Below, in pieces: positions 1-9,378 of a stretch of DNA of 64,000 nt. The position numbers were made by a program, and so were the translations under genes. Every line of letters begins with the position of its first letter. Position 1 is the first letter of the stretch. This stretch comes from Serratia plymuthica (lineage in GTDB: Bacteria > Pseudomonadota > Gammaproteobacteria > Enterobacterales > Enterobacteriaceae). The notes beneath the pieces are model-generated. The model was not told the origin of the DNA and searched no databases. It worked only from the letters and a program-made list of their open reading frames with translations. The DNA lies in NCBI RefSeq assembly GCF_018336935.1, contig NZ_CP068771.1, forward strand, positions 2,976,001-3,040,000, in the 5' to 3' direction.

Positions 1-1169
1 GCCGGGTCTTCAATACCGTGATCCAGGCTGTTGCGCACCAGGTGCGTCAGGGGATCGATAATGCGTTCGATCAGGCTCTTGTCCAACTCGGTAGAACTGC
101 CCTGCAACTGCAGCTCCACCTGCTTGTTCAGCTTGCCGGCCAGATCGCGCACCAGGCGCGGGAAGCGGCTAAACACGTATTCCATCGGCATCATGCGGAT
201 CGACATCACCGACTCTTGCAGATCGCGCGCGTTACGCTCCAGTTGGCTCATGCTGTTGAGCAGGTCGCCGTGGTTGACCGGATCCAGGCTGCCGGAGCGC
301 TGCGCCAGCATCGACTGGGTGATCACCAGTTCCCCCACCAGGTTAATCAATTGGTCGACTTTCTCCACCGCCACGCGGATGCTGGTCGACTCGCTGGCCT
401 TGGCGCGCGGCTTCGGCGCTTCGGCAACCACAGGCGCCGGTTTGGCTGCCGCCGGCTCTGTAGCCTGAACGGCTGGCTGTGGCAGCTTCGGCGTCAACTC
501 GGCCTGCGGCGGCCTGGCGAAGCTGATTTGCTCCGGCTCCAGCACGAAACACAACACCGCGCTGATATCCTCTTCGCTGGCGGAGGTCAGCAGCGTCACT
601 TCCAGGCTGCTTTCGGTCTGCTGCGGATTTTTCACCTCGCCCAGGTTGCCCAACTCTTCGAGCATCAGCGGGATTTCGTTCGGCTTCAGGCCACTCAGGC
701 AAACCCGCATCCCGCCCTCTATCGCCGAAGGTGCGGCGGCGGCAGGCTCCGTCAACGCAAGCGCAGCGGGAGCATCCTGCTGCTGTGCGTCCAGCGCAAG
801 CTGCCGCAACGCCTGACAGATGTATTCAAAGCTGTCGGCGTCTGGCTTTTGCGACGTTTTATAGGCGTCCAGTTGCTCCTGCATAATGTCTTTGGTTTCC
901 AGAAACAGGTTGATAATTTCAGTGCTCAGGCTCATCTCCTGACGCCGCGCACCGTCCAGCAGGTTCTCCAGCAAGTGGGTGGTTTCCTGCAGCACCGAGA
1001 AGCCGAAGGTCGCCGCACCGCCCTTGATCGAGTGCGCTGCGCGGAAAATGGCGTTCAGCGGTTCAATGTCCGGGGCCAGCGGATCCAGCTCCAGCAGGTG
1101 TTGCTCCATGTCGGCCAGCAACTCATCTGCTTCATCAAAAAAGGTCTGATAAAAAGCGCTAATATCCAT
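1..1169 (-). CDS. cheA: Chemotaxis histidine kinase CheA (N-terminal part, cut by window edge)
   Basis: CheA couples chemoreceptors to flagellar switching by phosphorylating CheY and CheB. The reading frame starts at 1169 (MDISAFYQTF) and is open to base 1, so about 389 residues are present. The HPt domain shows the phospho-accepting histidine H46 in AAHSIKGGA. A P2 region follows, then an Ala/Pro-rich linker, then the dimerisation helices (VGELVITQSMLAQR). The last visible residues (HLVRNSLDHGIEDP) are the N box of the ATPase domain, so the rest of the kinase and the CheW-like domain lie outside. It is 10 bp downstream of motB, the usual enterobacterial mot-che order. Identification is by direct reading of the frame. 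Confidence 0.96.
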   Translation of the reverse strand, partial: MDISAFYQTFFDEADELLADMEQHLLELDPLAPDIEPLNAIFRAAHSIKGGAATFGFSVLQETTHLLENLLDGARRQEMSLSTEIINLFLETKDIMQEQLDAYKTSQKPDADSFEYICQALRQLALDAQQQDAPAALALTEPAAAAPSAIEGGMRVCLSGLKPNEIPLMLEELGNLGEVKNPQQTESSLEVTLLTSASEEDISAVLCFVLEPEQISFARPPQAELTPKLPQPAVQATEPAAAKPAPVVAEAPKPRAKASESTSIRVAVEKVDQLINLVGELVITQSMLAQRSGSLDPVNHGDLLNSMSQLERNARDLQESVMSIRMMPMEYVFSRFPRLVRDLAGKLNKQVELQLQGSSTELDKSLIERIIDPLTHLVRNSLDHGIEDP

Positions 1170-1179
1170 GCTCACGGGG

Positions 1180-2145
1180 TCACCTCTGCTGTGAGTCGCT
1201 GTTAGTCGGTGAAGGGACAGCCACCGGCTGCTCCGGAGTGATAAGGGTGGCCGGGGCCGTCGCCGACGGCGCCAAAGGCTTCAGGTCCACCGGTCTGGCG
1301 ACGCCCATCGCGTTGCTTTCGGCGTTTTCGTGTTCAATGCCCTGCTGGGTTTGCTTGTTCAGCACCAGCACGGTGATGCGGCGGTTGATGGCATCATCGG
1401 CGCCGTGCTGTTTCAGGCTCATGGTCGCGGCCATACCCACCACCCGCAACACTTTGCCCTCTGACAGCCCACCGGCGATCAGCTCGCGCCGCGAGGCGTT
1501 GGCACGATCGGCCGACAACTCCCAGTTGCTGTAGCCGCGCTCGCCGGTGGCATAGGGAATATCATCGGTATGGCCTGACAGGCTGATTTTATTCGGCAGG
1601 TCATTCAGGATCGGCGCAATCGCCCGCAGGATGTCGCGCATGTAGCTTTCCACCTGCGCGCTGCCGGTTTTGAACATCGGCCGGTTCTGGCTATCGATGA
1701 TCTGAATGCGTAATCCTTCATCCATCATGTTGATCAGCAGATGCGGGCGCAGCGCTTTCAGGCGCGGGTCGGACTCAATCAGCTCATCCAGCTTTTCCCG
1801 CAGCTTGTTGAGGCGCAGTTCCTCGTCGCGCTTCTCCAGCGTATCGATCTGTTTTTTCACCAACCCACTCTGCTGAGTGGGGTCATCCCCGCCGCCCGGG
1901 ATCGGGCTGCTCTCCGAACTGCTCTTGTCGCCGGTGGTCAGCGCCACCTTCAACGGCGTGCGAAAATATTCGGCGATTTGCGTCAGCTCCTGCGGGCTGG
2001 CGATCGCCAACAACCACATCACCAGGAAGAACGCCATCATGGCGGTCATAAAGTCAGCATAAGCAATCTTCCAGGAGCCACCGTGGTGCGCCGCCTGATG
2101 CGATTTGCGTTTCCTGACCAGAACAACCGGGTGATTCTGCTTCAT
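1180..2145 (-). CDS. motB: Flagellar motor stator protein MotB
   Basis: MotB is the peptidoglycan-anchored half of the proton-driven flagellar stator. It has 321 residues. A short cytoplasmic basic N-terminus is followed by a single membrane helix carrying the proton-binding aspartate (D31 in [12 protein letters not shown]). The C-terminal half is an OmpA-like peptidoglycan-binding domain ([23 protein letters not shown]). A Pro/Ala/Thr-rich tail closes the protein. The start overlaps the motA stop by 4 bp, which suggests translational coupling. The length matches the enterobacterial family. Confidence 0.97.
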   Translation of the reverse strand: MKQNHPVVLVRKRKSHQAAHHGGSWKIAYADFMTAMMAFFLVMWLLAIASPQELTQIAEYFRTPLKVALTTGDKSSSESSPIPGGGDDPTQQSGLVKKQIDTLEKRDEELRLNKLREKLDELIESDPRLKALRPHLLINMMDEGLRIQIIDSQNRPMFKTGSAQVESYMRDILRAIAPILNDLPNKISLSGHTDDIPYATGERGYSNWELSADRANASRRELIAGGLSEGKVLRVVGMAATMSLKQHGADDAINRRITVLVLNKQTQQGIEHENAESNAMGVARPVDLKPLAPSATAPATLITPEQPVAVPSPTNSDSQQR

Positions 2146-3038
2146 GCCTGTTCTTCTTCCGTCGCCTGCTGCGCCGGCGCTTTCACCCGGCGCACGTGTT
2201 CTTCCAGCTCAACGAAGGACGGACGCTCGGTGGTGTACAACGTTTTACGGCCGAATTCGACCGCAATCTGCGGGGCATAACCGTTCAGGCTCGACAGCAG
2301 CGTCACCTTGATGCATTGCATCATTTTGACGTTTTCCGCACTTTTCTGGCGCAGCAAGGTCGCCAGCGGCGAGATGAAACCGTAGGCCAGCAAAATGCCG
2401 AGGAAGGTGCCGACCATCGCGTTGGCGATAAGCGCCCCCAACTCGGCCGCCGGGCGATCGGCCGAAGCCAGCGCATGCACCACGCCCATGACCGCCGCCA
2501 CAATGCCGAACGCCGGCAACGAGTCGCCGACCATCGCCAGGCTGCCGGCCGGCACTTCGCTTTCCTGTTCGAAGGTTTCGATCTCTTCATCCATCAGCGC
2601 TTCAATCTCAAACGCATTCATGTTGCCGCTCACCATCAGCCGTAAGTAATCGGTAATAAATTCCACCAGGGTGTTATCGGCAAGGATACGGGGATAATTA
2701 GAGAAAATTTCACTTTCCTTCGGGTTATCGATATCGAACTCGAGGGACAGCATGCCCTGCTGACGGGATTTGGCCAGCAGGCGATACAGCAACGCCATCA
2801 GATCCATGTACAGATCCTTGCTGTACTTCGAACGGCGCATCAGTTTGGGAAGAGCGCGCAGGGTGGATTTTATCGCTTTACCGTTGTTACCGACGATAAA
2901 AGCGCCGATGCCCGCGCCACCGATGATCAAGAACTCCGACGGTTGATAAAGCGCACCGAGGTGGCCCCCCACCATCATGTACCCCCCAAAAACCGCCCCC
3001 AACACCACGAGATAACCCAAAATAACTAACACACGCAT
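2142..3038 (-). CDS. motA: Flagellar motor stator protein MotA
   Basis: MotA forms the proton channel with MotB and pushes on FliG to turn the rotor. The 298 residues carry four membrane helices: two near the N-terminus ([34 protein letters not shown]) and two near residues 170-225 ([29 protein letters not shown]). The charged cytoplasmic loop between helices 2 and 3 holds the rotor-contacting Arg and Glu region. The start is the first ATG. A 150 bp gap with two hairpins separates it from flhC; in relatives motAB-cheA is a sigma-28 dependent class III operon, but I could not find a convincing sigma-28 promoter here. Confidence 0.97.
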   Translation of the reverse strand: MRVLVILGYLVVLGAVFGGYMMVGGHLGALYQPSEFLIIGGAGIGAFIVGNNGKAIKSTLRALPKLMRRSKYSKDLYMDLMALLYRLLAKSRQQGMLSLEFDIDNPKESEIFSNYPRILADNTLVEFITDYLRLMVSGNMNAFEIEALMDEEIETFEQESEVPAGSLAMVGDSLPAFGIVAAVMGVVHALASADRPAAELGALIANAMVGTFLGILLAYGFISPLATLLRQKSAENVKMMQCIKVTLLSSLNGYAPQIAVEFGRKTLYTTERPSFVELEEHVRRVKAPAQQATEEEQA

Positions 3039-3093
3039 TCCTTAAATTAACAATGTGGATGGAAGGTGGGATAAGCGCGCTTTGAGCCGCAAC

Positions 3094-3139
3094 GGCGCAG
3101 CAGTCCAGGCTGCGCCGACGGGTTCGGTATGCCGAACCC
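3094..3139. repeat. Two adjacent hairpins in the flhC-motA gap
   Basis: GGCGCAGC (3094-3101) pairs with GCTGCGCC (3109-3116). GGGTTCGG (3120-3127) pairs with CCGAACCC (3132-3139). Both arms are perfect. Neither is followed by a T-run in the direction of transcription, so they are not classical terminators; they could attenuate or stabilise the end of the flhDC transcript. Confidence 0.5.
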
Positions 3140-3188
3140 TGCGTTTCACAAGTCGATTTAGGTCTGGATGAACCGGCGTGCCGCCGGC

Positions 3189-3773
3189 TCAAATTGCGCG
3201 TTTAACCTGCTCGTCCAGCAGTTGAGGAATAATATCGGCCAGTTGCGGCGAAAGTTTACGTCTTTTTACTGCGCGGGAGGGGGGCTGGCATAAACTGCAA
3301 ACAAAACTGTTCAAGGGTTGGTGAGCATGGGTGATAAAAGTGCCGCCGCAGCAGTTGCAAGCGGAGAGCTGCAACATGCCGCTATCGACGAAACGCACCA
3401 GCGTCCAGGCGCGGGTCAGCGCCAACAGCGGCGTCTCACCCGGCTGGTGCGGACACTGTTCCAGATACAGACGATAGGCCTTGATCACCGCCTCGACGCC
3501 GGTGCAATGCCCGCTCTTCATCAGGAAGCTATAGGCGTTGTAAAACATGGATGAGTGGATGTTCTGTTCCCAGGTCATAAACCAGTCGGTTGAGAACGGC
3601 AACATGCCTTTCGGCGGCGGACTGCCGCGCAATTCCTTATAGAGTTTGATCAATCGCCCGCGGCTGAGCTGAGTTTCACTTTCCAGCATCTGCAAACGCG
3701 CACCCAGCGTAATCAACTCCATAGCCAGCTGAATGTCCCTGGCTTCCTGAACAATACTTTTCTCTACCATCAT
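3189..3773 (-). CDS. flhC: Flagellar master regulator subunit FlhC
   Basis: FlhC joins FlhD in the FlhD4C2 activator of class II flagellar operons. The 194-residue length is typical. The four zinc-binding cysteines are present in CNCCGGTF and, about 20 residues later, CSLCQPP. The N-terminal helices ([18 protein letters not shown]) contact FlhD. The first ATG overlaps the flhD stop by one base, and a second in-frame ATG follows at once, so the start is 3773 or 3770. Overlap with flhD indicates a coupled flhDC operon. Confidence 0.97.
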   Translation of the reverse strand: MMVEKSIVQEARDIQLAMELITLGARLQMLESETQLSRGRLIKLYKELRGSPPPKGMLPFSTDWFMTWEQNIHSSMFYNAYSFLMKSGHCTGVEAVIKAYRLYLEQCPHQPGETPLLALTRAWTLVRFVDSGMLQLSACNCCGGTFITHAHQPLNSFVCSLCQPPSRAVKRRKLSPQLADIIPQLLDEQVKRAI

Positions 3774-4132
3774 CAGGCTCTTTTCTTCGTCGCACTACCG
3801 TCTTTACCCGATAGTTCTTGCAGTAAATGGCTTGATAGCAAAATGCCCGTATGGATTTGCTGCAGATCGTCCACGCGTGACTCTTTCGTCAGGCGCTCGA
3901 TGGTATGGCTTTCGTTAAAACGGAAGTGACAGACCAACTGGTTAGTCTCAGCCAGCTTGACCATTTGCGGTAACGTGAGTTGAGCGAGCGCATCGGCCAT
4001 GGCTTCGTCGATACCCAGACGGAACATTGCCGATGCTTTTTCATCATTAATCAGACGCTGTGCTAAAAGTAAATATGACAAATTTATGTCATAAATATGC
4101 TTAAGTAATTCAGACGTACCCATATTCCCCAT
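3773..4132 (-). CDS. flhD: Flagellar master regulator subunit FlhD
   Basis: FlhD is the dimeric partner of FlhC in the flagellar master activator. The 119 residues include the conserved start [20 protein letters not shown] and the LVCHFRF segment. The annotated start gives [10 protein letters not shown]; an internal ATG four codons in (MGTSELL) matches the commonly used FlhD start, so the first three residues are uncertain. The gene is preceded by a long AT-rich leader and a perfect CRP site, as in other enterobacteria where flhDC integrates many signals. Confidence 0.96.
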   Translation of the reverse strand: MGNMGTSELLKHIYDINLSYLLLAQRLINDEKASAMFRLGIDEAMADALAQLTLPQMVKLAETNQLVCHFRFNESHTIERLTKESRVDDLQQIHTGILLSSHLLQELSGKDGSATKKRA

Positions 4133-5562
4133 CCCGACAGACTATGTTTAAAAACATACGCTGGGTGATAATTTTTATCGCCCGTGACCTGGGTTTGTTC
4201 CCGAAGCTGGCAAATGAATCCCTGAATAACGGCCGTTATAAATTTTTCAACATCTCTAAATTCGGACCATCATTCAGTATTTGATACGTGCGTAAACCAA
4301 CGTGTATGGATGTACAGCATTTTGCTTCGATAGTGTGTAGTCACCATGAAACTATTTTTACAAAATTAATAAGATTATTCCTAAAGCAGCGCAACTCTAC
4401 CCCCGAACCATTAGCACACACAATGTAAGTAAGCAGCAATTTTAAATACAATGTGATGAAGATCACAAAAATAAAAAATAATTCAGCCAAACCCTCTCTT
4501 ATTTGGCCATTTTTCACCCTTGTTTTTGCTTAAAAATCAGCCATAAGTAAAAAAACGTCTTAAAAACAATGTATATAAGCCAAAAAAATATCATTTTTAG
4601 ATCAATTCGAACAAAAGCATCACCAAACCAAAATAACAGAACAAAAATCTGTTAGCAGGCGATAAACACAGTATAAATAACCGTTTAATTAACAATAAAC
4701 TATCAACATCAAAAAAGTAACACTGGGAAACTATGAGGGCATGGGGTTTCAGATTTGACTTAAAAAACGGCGGATTGCCTGTTTTAATTTTCAGCGAATG
4801 GGGATATTAGGTTAACAAGAGCTCGCTTAGGTTGTGAACAAGAAAACAGAGGTAACGATATGTTTCTCGATAAGCAGAGCTAAAGCAACGAGCCTGGGTT
4901 TATTTTTCTTAAAAATTCCCCCAATACGTTTTATCGGTAGCGATAATTAAAACTTTAATCATTTTTTCTTCATTGACGAAAAGACTTAAATCTCAGCTGC
5001 ACCTCTTTGGCGATAAAACTTCCCTACGTATTTTGGGTGGACCTATAAAACAAAATGCGGGTTTGCTTTTATTTTTGCTCACCGGAGGATCTGTTCCGTC
5101 ATTCACGACCACCGAATAACCCACGCATATCGCGCCGGTCATGTTGCCCCGCCGGCGGAGAGAAGGTTGAAGATTCCCGGCGGAGGTTTCAGATGGATAC
5201 GGCCGCCCGCCGAAGAGTTTCTGCGGGACGCAAAAAATCCCCGCCGGAGGGAGGTAACTCATCATTCGCCCTCCGGTTTGCTCAAGGTGCATGGTCCCTG
5301 TTTCCCTTTACGCCCTCCCCCTGCAATCTGAGACTTTGCCTAATTCGCGTCTTTAACGGCAGGATGGCATTGCCGATACCGCGTGGGCATATTATTATTC
5401 TTGGCGTACAAGGCACTGGTAACGCAGCCGATTATTACCCTAATGCAATTTATTTATTTGAAATTAATTCTCAGGTCGCACATCACGCTTTTGGCGCAGC
5501 CCGGCATGACGGCGTGATGTTCCTTCGTCCGGCAACAACTATTAACAGGCTATATTTTAATC
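4133..5562. promoter_or_regulatory. Long flhDC upstream region (1.4 kb without a convincing gene)
   Basis: The half next to flhD (about 4140-4990) is AT-rich with many A/T tracts, fits H-NS type silencing, and contains a CRP site. The half near 5080-5290 is abruptly GC-rich and carries several copies of a CCGCCGGCGGAG-like string. Around 5440-5540 the sequence becomes AT-rich again ahead of the Hha-like gene. Frames at 5055-5570 (+) and 4993-5265 (-) are open. The minus one has a GGAGGG ribosome site before ATG at 5265/5262, but its predicted product resembles nothing I know. Confidence 0.6.
4452..4467 (-). promoter_or_regulatory. CRP-binding site upstream of flhDC
   Basis: TGTGATGAAGATCACA is a perfect TGTGA-N6-TCACA palindrome. 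It is centred about 328 bp upstream of the flhD start. In E. coli a CRP site activates flhDC from a comparable place upstream of a roughly 200-nt leader, so cAMP-CRP activation is the natural reading. Confidence 0.8.
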
Positions 5563-5778
5563 ATGACTGATACCTTCGATTACCTGATGACGTTCCGCAA
5601 GTGCTCCAGTCTGGACAGCGTGGAAAAAGTGTACGACAAGCTTAACTATTCCATTGATAATGATATTGAAATCAGCAATATGTACCGCGCAGCCGATCAC
5701 CGTCGCGCCGAGCTGGTTGCCGGTAAATTGTTCGACCTGGGCAAGGTGCCAAAAACGCTGTGGGCGCAGGTGTTTTAA
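5563..5778 (+). CDS. Hha/YmoA-family nucleoid modulator
   Basis: Hha-family proteins bind H-NS and modulate silencing of AT-rich and virulence or motility genes. The 71-residue product has the family signatures [18 protein letters not shown] near the start and [12 protein letters not shown] in the middle, and ends in the typical [11 protein letters not shown]. The length equals Hha (72). No strong ribosome site precedes the ATG. It is transcribed away from flhDC across the 1.4 kb control region. This position suggests a local role in flhDC silencing, which is inference. It is probably a paralogue rather than the core hha, which usually sits beside tomB. Confidence 0.88.
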   Translation: MTDTFDYLMTFRKCSSLDSVEKVYDKLNYSIDNDIEISNMYRAADHRRAELVAGKLFDLGKVPKTLWAQVF

Positions 5779-5929
5779 TTTTTCTTCATTACGCGCGAAC
5801 GCCCCTTTATCTTTTATTGCTAAATAGCGGCAATAATCTCCGATTTATTGTCGCGCGTGATACAAACCACATTTATCAAATGCATCAGGCTCTACTCTTT
5901 ATCTTAAGTATGGAAAACGGGAGTGGAAG

Positions 5930-6349
5930 ATGGGATATCAAAACGTTCTGGTTACTGTCGCCGTGGCGGCTGACAGCCACCGCCTGGTTGAAAAAGCCGT
6001 CTCTATCGTGCGCCCCTCTAACGGTAAAATCACCCTGCTGAGCACGATTGCCAATCCGGAAATGTACAATAACTTCGCCGGGCCGATGTTGGGCGATCTG
6101 CGCGCGCTGATGGAAGAAGAGACGCTGCTGTTTATGGAGGAGCTGCGGCTGCGGGCCGATTATCCCATCGCCGAGACGCTGATCGTTCATGGTGAACTGA
6201 GCGACAGCCTGAGCTACGCCCGCCAACGCCAGCCGTTTGATCTGGTGATCTGCGGCAACCACTGCGACAGCCTGATGAACAAGATCTCCTGTTCTGCGGC
6301 GCGCTTTATCAATACCAGCCACATCGACGTGCTGATCGTCCCGCTCTGA
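5930..6349 (+). CDS. uspC: Universal stress protein UspC
   Basis: A cytoplasmic UspA-superfamily protein of 139 residues, tied in E. coli to stress resistance and motility. It has the expected alpha/beta Usp fold: strand NVLVTVAV at the start, and near the C-terminus DLVICGNHC followed by SCSAARFINTSHIDVLIVPL. The G-x2-G-x9-G nucleotide loop is not conserved, as in the non-ATP-binding UspA/C/D subgroup. GGAGTGGAAG before the ATG supports the start. In E. coli uspC also lies next to flhDC, so synteny supports the assignment. Confidence 0.9.
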   Translation: MGYQNVLVTVAVAADSHRLVEKAVSIVRPSNGKITLLSTIANPEMYNNFAGPMLGDLRALMEEETLLFMEELRLRADYPIAETLIVHGELSDSLSYARQRQPFDLVICGNHCDSLMNKISCSAARFINTSHIDVLIVPL

Positions 6350-6525
6350 TACCCGGATGCCCGGAGGTTGCCGCACAGCCGCCACTTTTGCCTCCCCGTC
6401 TTCATGACGCACTTTTGGCCCTGCGATAGCCCCTGCCGATTTAAGGGACGACGAAGCACATTAGGCCATTTCCCCTTACCGATGATTGACTAGACTTAGG
6501 GTTCTGTCCGCATAAGGAGTTCCTG

Positions 6526-7560
6526 ATGTCTCAATCCGAACAACAAAATCGCCGCATCCTGCTGGCCTCACGTCCGCACGGTGAACCTACCGCAGACAAT
6601 TTCCGCCTGGAAACGGGGGCGATACCGCAACCCGCCGCCGGCCAGGTACTTTTACGCACCGTCTATCTGTCGCTTGATCCCTATATGCGCGGCCGTATGA
6701 GCGATGCCCCTTCTTACGCACCGCCGGTGGAGATAGGCCAGGTGATGGTCGGCGGCACGGTGTCGCGCGTCGTGACATCGCAACACCCGGGTTTCAAACC
6801 AGGTGACTGGGTGCTGGGCTACGACGGCTGGCAGGATTATGCGCTGTCTGACGGTAACGGCTTGCACAACCTCGGCGCGCAACAAACGCATCCTTCCCGC
6901 CTGCTCGGGGTCTTGGGCATGCCGGGCTTTACCGCTTATATGGGCCTGCTGGATATCGGCCGACCGCAACCCGGTGAAACCCTGGTGGTCGCCGCAGCCA
7001 GCGGCGCCGTCGGTTCGGTCGTTGGTCAGGTCGCCAAGCTGAAAGGTTGCCGCGTGGTCGGCGTGGCGGGCGGTGCGGAAAAATGCCGCTATGTGGTGGA
7101 GGAACTGGGCTTCGATGCCTGTGTCGATCACCGGGCTGCCGACTTTGCCGAACAGCTGGCCGCCGCCTGCCCGCAGGGGATCGACATTTATTACGAGAAC
7201 GTCGGCGGTGCGGTGTTCGATGCGGTGATGCCGCTGCTGAACGCCAGAGCGCGTATTCCGGTCTGCGGCATTATCGCCCACTATAACGCCACCGGTTTGC
7301 CAGACGGCCCGGATCGCCTGCCGATGCTGCAGGGGCTGATTTTGCGCAAGCGCATCCGTATGCAGGGCTTTATTATTTTCGACGACTATGGTCCAGAGTA
7401 TGGCGACTTCCTGCAGCAAATGGGCGAATGGGTCGGGCAGGGAAAAATCAAGTTCCGCGAAGATGTGGTCGACGGGCTGGAAAATGCGCCACAGGCGTTT
7501 ATCGGCCTGTTACAGGGCAAAAACTTCGGCAAGCTGGTGATCCGCGTCGCCGACGAGTAA
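6526..7560 (+). CDS. curA: NADP-dependent oxidoreductase, CurA/YncB-like
   Basis: A medium-chain dehydrogenase/reductase of the leukotriene B4 12-hydroxydehydrogenase type, which reduces alpha,beta-unsaturated ketones with NADPH. E. coli CurA reduces curcumin. The 344 residues show an N-terminal YLSLDPYMRGRM signature and a Rossmann nucleotide site VVAAASGAVGSVVGQVAKLKG. The YENVGG motif and a MQGFIIFDDY segment also fit. No zinc ligands are evident, as expected. An AAGGAG ribosome site precedes the ATG. It converges with pcp across a strong hairpin. The substrate here is not shown by sequence. Confidence 0.88.
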   Translation: MSQSEQQNRRILLASRPHGEPTADNFRLETGAIPQPAAGQVLLRTVYLSLDPYMRGRMSDAPSYAPPVEIGQVMVGGTVSRVVTSQHPGFKPGDWVLGYDGWQDYALSDGNGLHNLGAQQTHPSRLLGVLGMPGFTAYMGLLDIGRPQPGETLVVAAASGAVGSVVGQVAKLKGCRVVGVAGGAEKCRYVVEELGFDACVDHRAADFAEQLAAACPQGIDIYYENVGGAVFDAVMPLLNARARIPVCGIIAHYNATGLPDGPDRLPMLQGLILRKRIRMQGFIIFDDYGPEYGDFLQQMGEWVGQGKIKFREDVVDGLENAPQAFIGLLQGKNFGKLVIRVADE

Positions 7561-7566
7561 CCGGAA

Positions 7567-7597
7567 GCCAGGGCGCAGCGGTCCGCTGCGCCCTGGC
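7567..7597. terminator. Bidirectional hairpin between curA and pcp
   Basis: GCCAGGGCGCAGCGG (7567-7581) pairs perfectly with CCGCTGCGCCCTGGC (7583-7597). It lies just after the curA stop and before the convergent pcp stop. It lacks a long T-run but is the obvious terminator for both. Confidence 0.65.
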
Positions 7598-7631
7598 ATG
7601 ACGTCAATACAACCGCTTCAATGCAGCTGCC

Positions 7632-8285
7632 TCAGTGCAGCGCGCCGCCACCGATCGCCAAATCCTCGTCAATCGTCAACGTGGTATGCACAATGCTGCG
7701 CACCGCGTCGATCATGGTCGCCAATGCCATACTCGGCTTGCCTGGATGATTGACCGCCAACTCATGGCTGTACGGAATGTGAATAAACCCGCCTTTTATC
7801 GCCAGATGATGGCCGGCAATGTGGTGGCTCAGCCCGTAAAAAAGCTGGTTGCAATTATAGGTACCGGCAGTATGAGACACCGCCGCCGGAATACCCTGCC
7901 GGCGCAAGTGCTGCACAATCGCCTTCACCGGCAGCGTAGAGAAATAACCGACCGGCCCGCCTTCTACCACCGGCACGTCTATCGGCTGTTTACCGGCGTT
8001 ATCGGGAATGCGGGCGTCGATCAGATTGACGGCCACCCGCTCAACGGAGATCTCCCCGCGCCCGCCGGCCAACCCCAGGCAGATCACCGCAACGGGGTGC
8101 AACTCGTCTATCGCCGCAATAAGCTGTTGGTTGGACAGCCCCAACACGCAGGCAAGCTCGCGCACCACCACTTCCGCGCCGGCGATACGCTCCCCTGCCA
8201 GAGCCTGCGCAACCTGCCAGGAAGGGTTTACGTCGTCCCCATCAAACGGCTCTATGCCGGTCACCAATACCTTCTCCATCATCAC
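7632..8285 (-). CDS. pcp: Pyrrolidone-carboxylate peptidase
   Basis: Pcp is a cytoplasmic cysteine peptidase (family C15) that removes N-terminal pyroglutamate from peptides. The 217 residues contain the glutamate region GRGEISVERVAVNL, the nucleophile region HTAGTYNCNQLFY with the active-site Cys, and the histidine in GGFIHIPYSHE. The VTGIEPFDGDDVNPSW start is classical. Two extra Met codons precede MEKVLVTG, so the start may be one or two codons further in. It appears monocistronic. Confidence 0.94.
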   Translation of the reverse strand: MMMEKVLVTGIEPFDGDDVNPSWQVAQALAGERIAGAEVVVRELACVLGLSNQQLIAAIDELHPVAVICLGLAGGRGEISVERVAVNLIDARIPDNAGKQPIDVPVVEGGPVGYFSTLPVKAIVQHLRRQGIPAAVSHTAGTYNCNQLFYGLSHHIAGHHLAIKGGFIHIPYSHELAVNHPGKPSMALATMIDAVRSIVHTTLTIDEDLAIGGGALH

Positions 8286-8386
8286 ACCTTATGCCGTGTT
8301 TAAAGTTCGTAGGGTATCAGCCTAAACGCGACAATATGATTATGGAAATACGTTATCCGCATATGCCGACATACCTGAGCCTGCAG

Positions 8387-8521
8387 TTATATTGTCTTCA
8401 CCGATTGATAAATATCGCGGTCGAAATAGCCATCGGCCTCACAGTCGTTGAGATAGTGCTCATGGCACACGCCCTCCGTCGGCTGATAACCGCTGGCCGA
8501 CGGGCAGCGTTTGCAGCGCAA
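8387..8521 (-). CDS. Possible 44-residue cysteine-rich peptide downstream of kynA
   Basis: After the kynA stop (8536) a frame runs to 8387 with good Serratia-like codon use and four cysteines (RCKRCPSASGYQPTEGVC, then NDC). The only plausible start is TTG at 8521, and a GGAGGG string sits just upstream but very close. The frame continues upstream inside kynA, so it may simply be an open overlap. I do not recognise the product. Coupled translation after kynA is possible. Confidence 0.3.
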   Translation of the reverse strand: MRCKRCPSASGYQPTEGVCHEHYLNDCEADGYFDRDIYQSVKTI

Positions 8522-8535
8522 ATCCCTCCAGCCCG

Positions 8536-9378
8536 TCAGGCGCCGATTTCGGTGCGCACATCCAGCAGTTCGGGGAAAAAAGTCAGATCCAGTGCTTTTT
8601 TCAGGAAGCTGACGCCACTGGAGCCGCCGGTACCCGATTTGAAGCCGATAATCCGCTCCACCGTCTTCATATGACGGAAACGCCACAGGTGGAAGCTTTC
8701 TTCTATATCCACCAGTTTCTCGGCCATTTCATAGGCCTCCCAGTATTTTTGCGGATGGTCGTAGATCTCTTTGAACGCCGGCAACAGATTTGGGTTGCGC
8801 TGGTACGGCTGCGTCCAGTCGCGGTCGATACACTCTTGCGGGATCGGCAGGCCGTGGCGTGACAGATAAAGCAGGTATTCGTCGTACAGGCTTGGGGCCT
8901 CGAGGATCGCCTTCAGCGCCGCGTGTTTTTCCGCATCATTACTGAACACCGCCAGCATGGCCGCATTCTTGTTGCCCAGCAAAAACTCGATGGAGCGGTA
9001 CTGATGGGATTGAAAACCTGACGAGTTGCCCAGCACATCGCGAAACTCTACATACTCCGACGGCGTCAGGGTTTCCAGCACCGCCCACTGTTCAAACAGC
9101 AGCCGCTGGATCTGTTTGACCCTGGCCAGGATCTTGAAACAGTGGCTGAGCTTATCTTGTTGTACCAATGCCCGTGCCGCCTGCAGCTCATGCAGCATCA
9201 GCTTCATCCAGAGTTCAGAGGTTTGGTGCTGCACCACGAACAGCATTTCGTCATGATGTTGCGGATTGGACAGCGGATGCTGGCAATCCAGCAGTTGGTC
9301 CAGGCACAGGTAATCGCCGTAGCTCATGCGTTTGGAAAAATCGGTGACAATCGCGCTTTCTAATTCTCGTTTGTTCAT
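8536..9378 (-). CDS. kynA: Tryptophan 2,3-dioxygenase
   Basis: This haem enzyme opens the indole ring of L-Trp to N-formylkynurenine, the first step of the kynurenine pathway. I chose the ATG at 9378 ([10 protein letters not shown]) because it is preceded by GGAGAGTAC and gives 280 residues, the family length; the frame is open further upstream. Key motifs are [15 protein letters not shown] with the substrate-site His, [11 protein letters not shown], the haem-ligand segment [16 protein letters not shown], and the GTGGSSG loop. No kynB or kynU is next to it, so the rest of the pathway, if present, lies elsewhere. Confidence 0.95.
   Translation of the reverse strand: MNKRELESAIVTDFSKRMSYGDYLCLDQLLDCQHPLSNPQHHDEMLFVVQHQTSELWMKLMLHELQAARALVQQDKLSHCFKILARVKQIQRLLFEQWAVLETLTPSEYVEFRDVLGNSSGFQSHQYRSIEFLLGNKNAAMLAVFSNDAEKHAALKAILEAPSLYDEYLLYLSRHGLPIPQECIDRDWTQPYQRNPNLLPAFKEIYDHPQKYWEAYEMAEKLVDIEESFHLWRFRHMKTVERIIGFKSGTGGSSGVSFLKKALDLTFFPELLDVRTEIGA

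Noticed and set aside
4993..5265. Open frame on the minus strand with GGAGGG before ATG
   Set aside because: The ribosome site is good, but the product has no recognisable feature and the codon pattern changes along the frame; kept only as a note in the regulatory region.
5055..5570. 171-codon open frame on the plus strand upstream of the Hha-like gene
   Set aside because: No ribosome site, mixed codon use, no recognisable product, and it runs into the Hha-like start.
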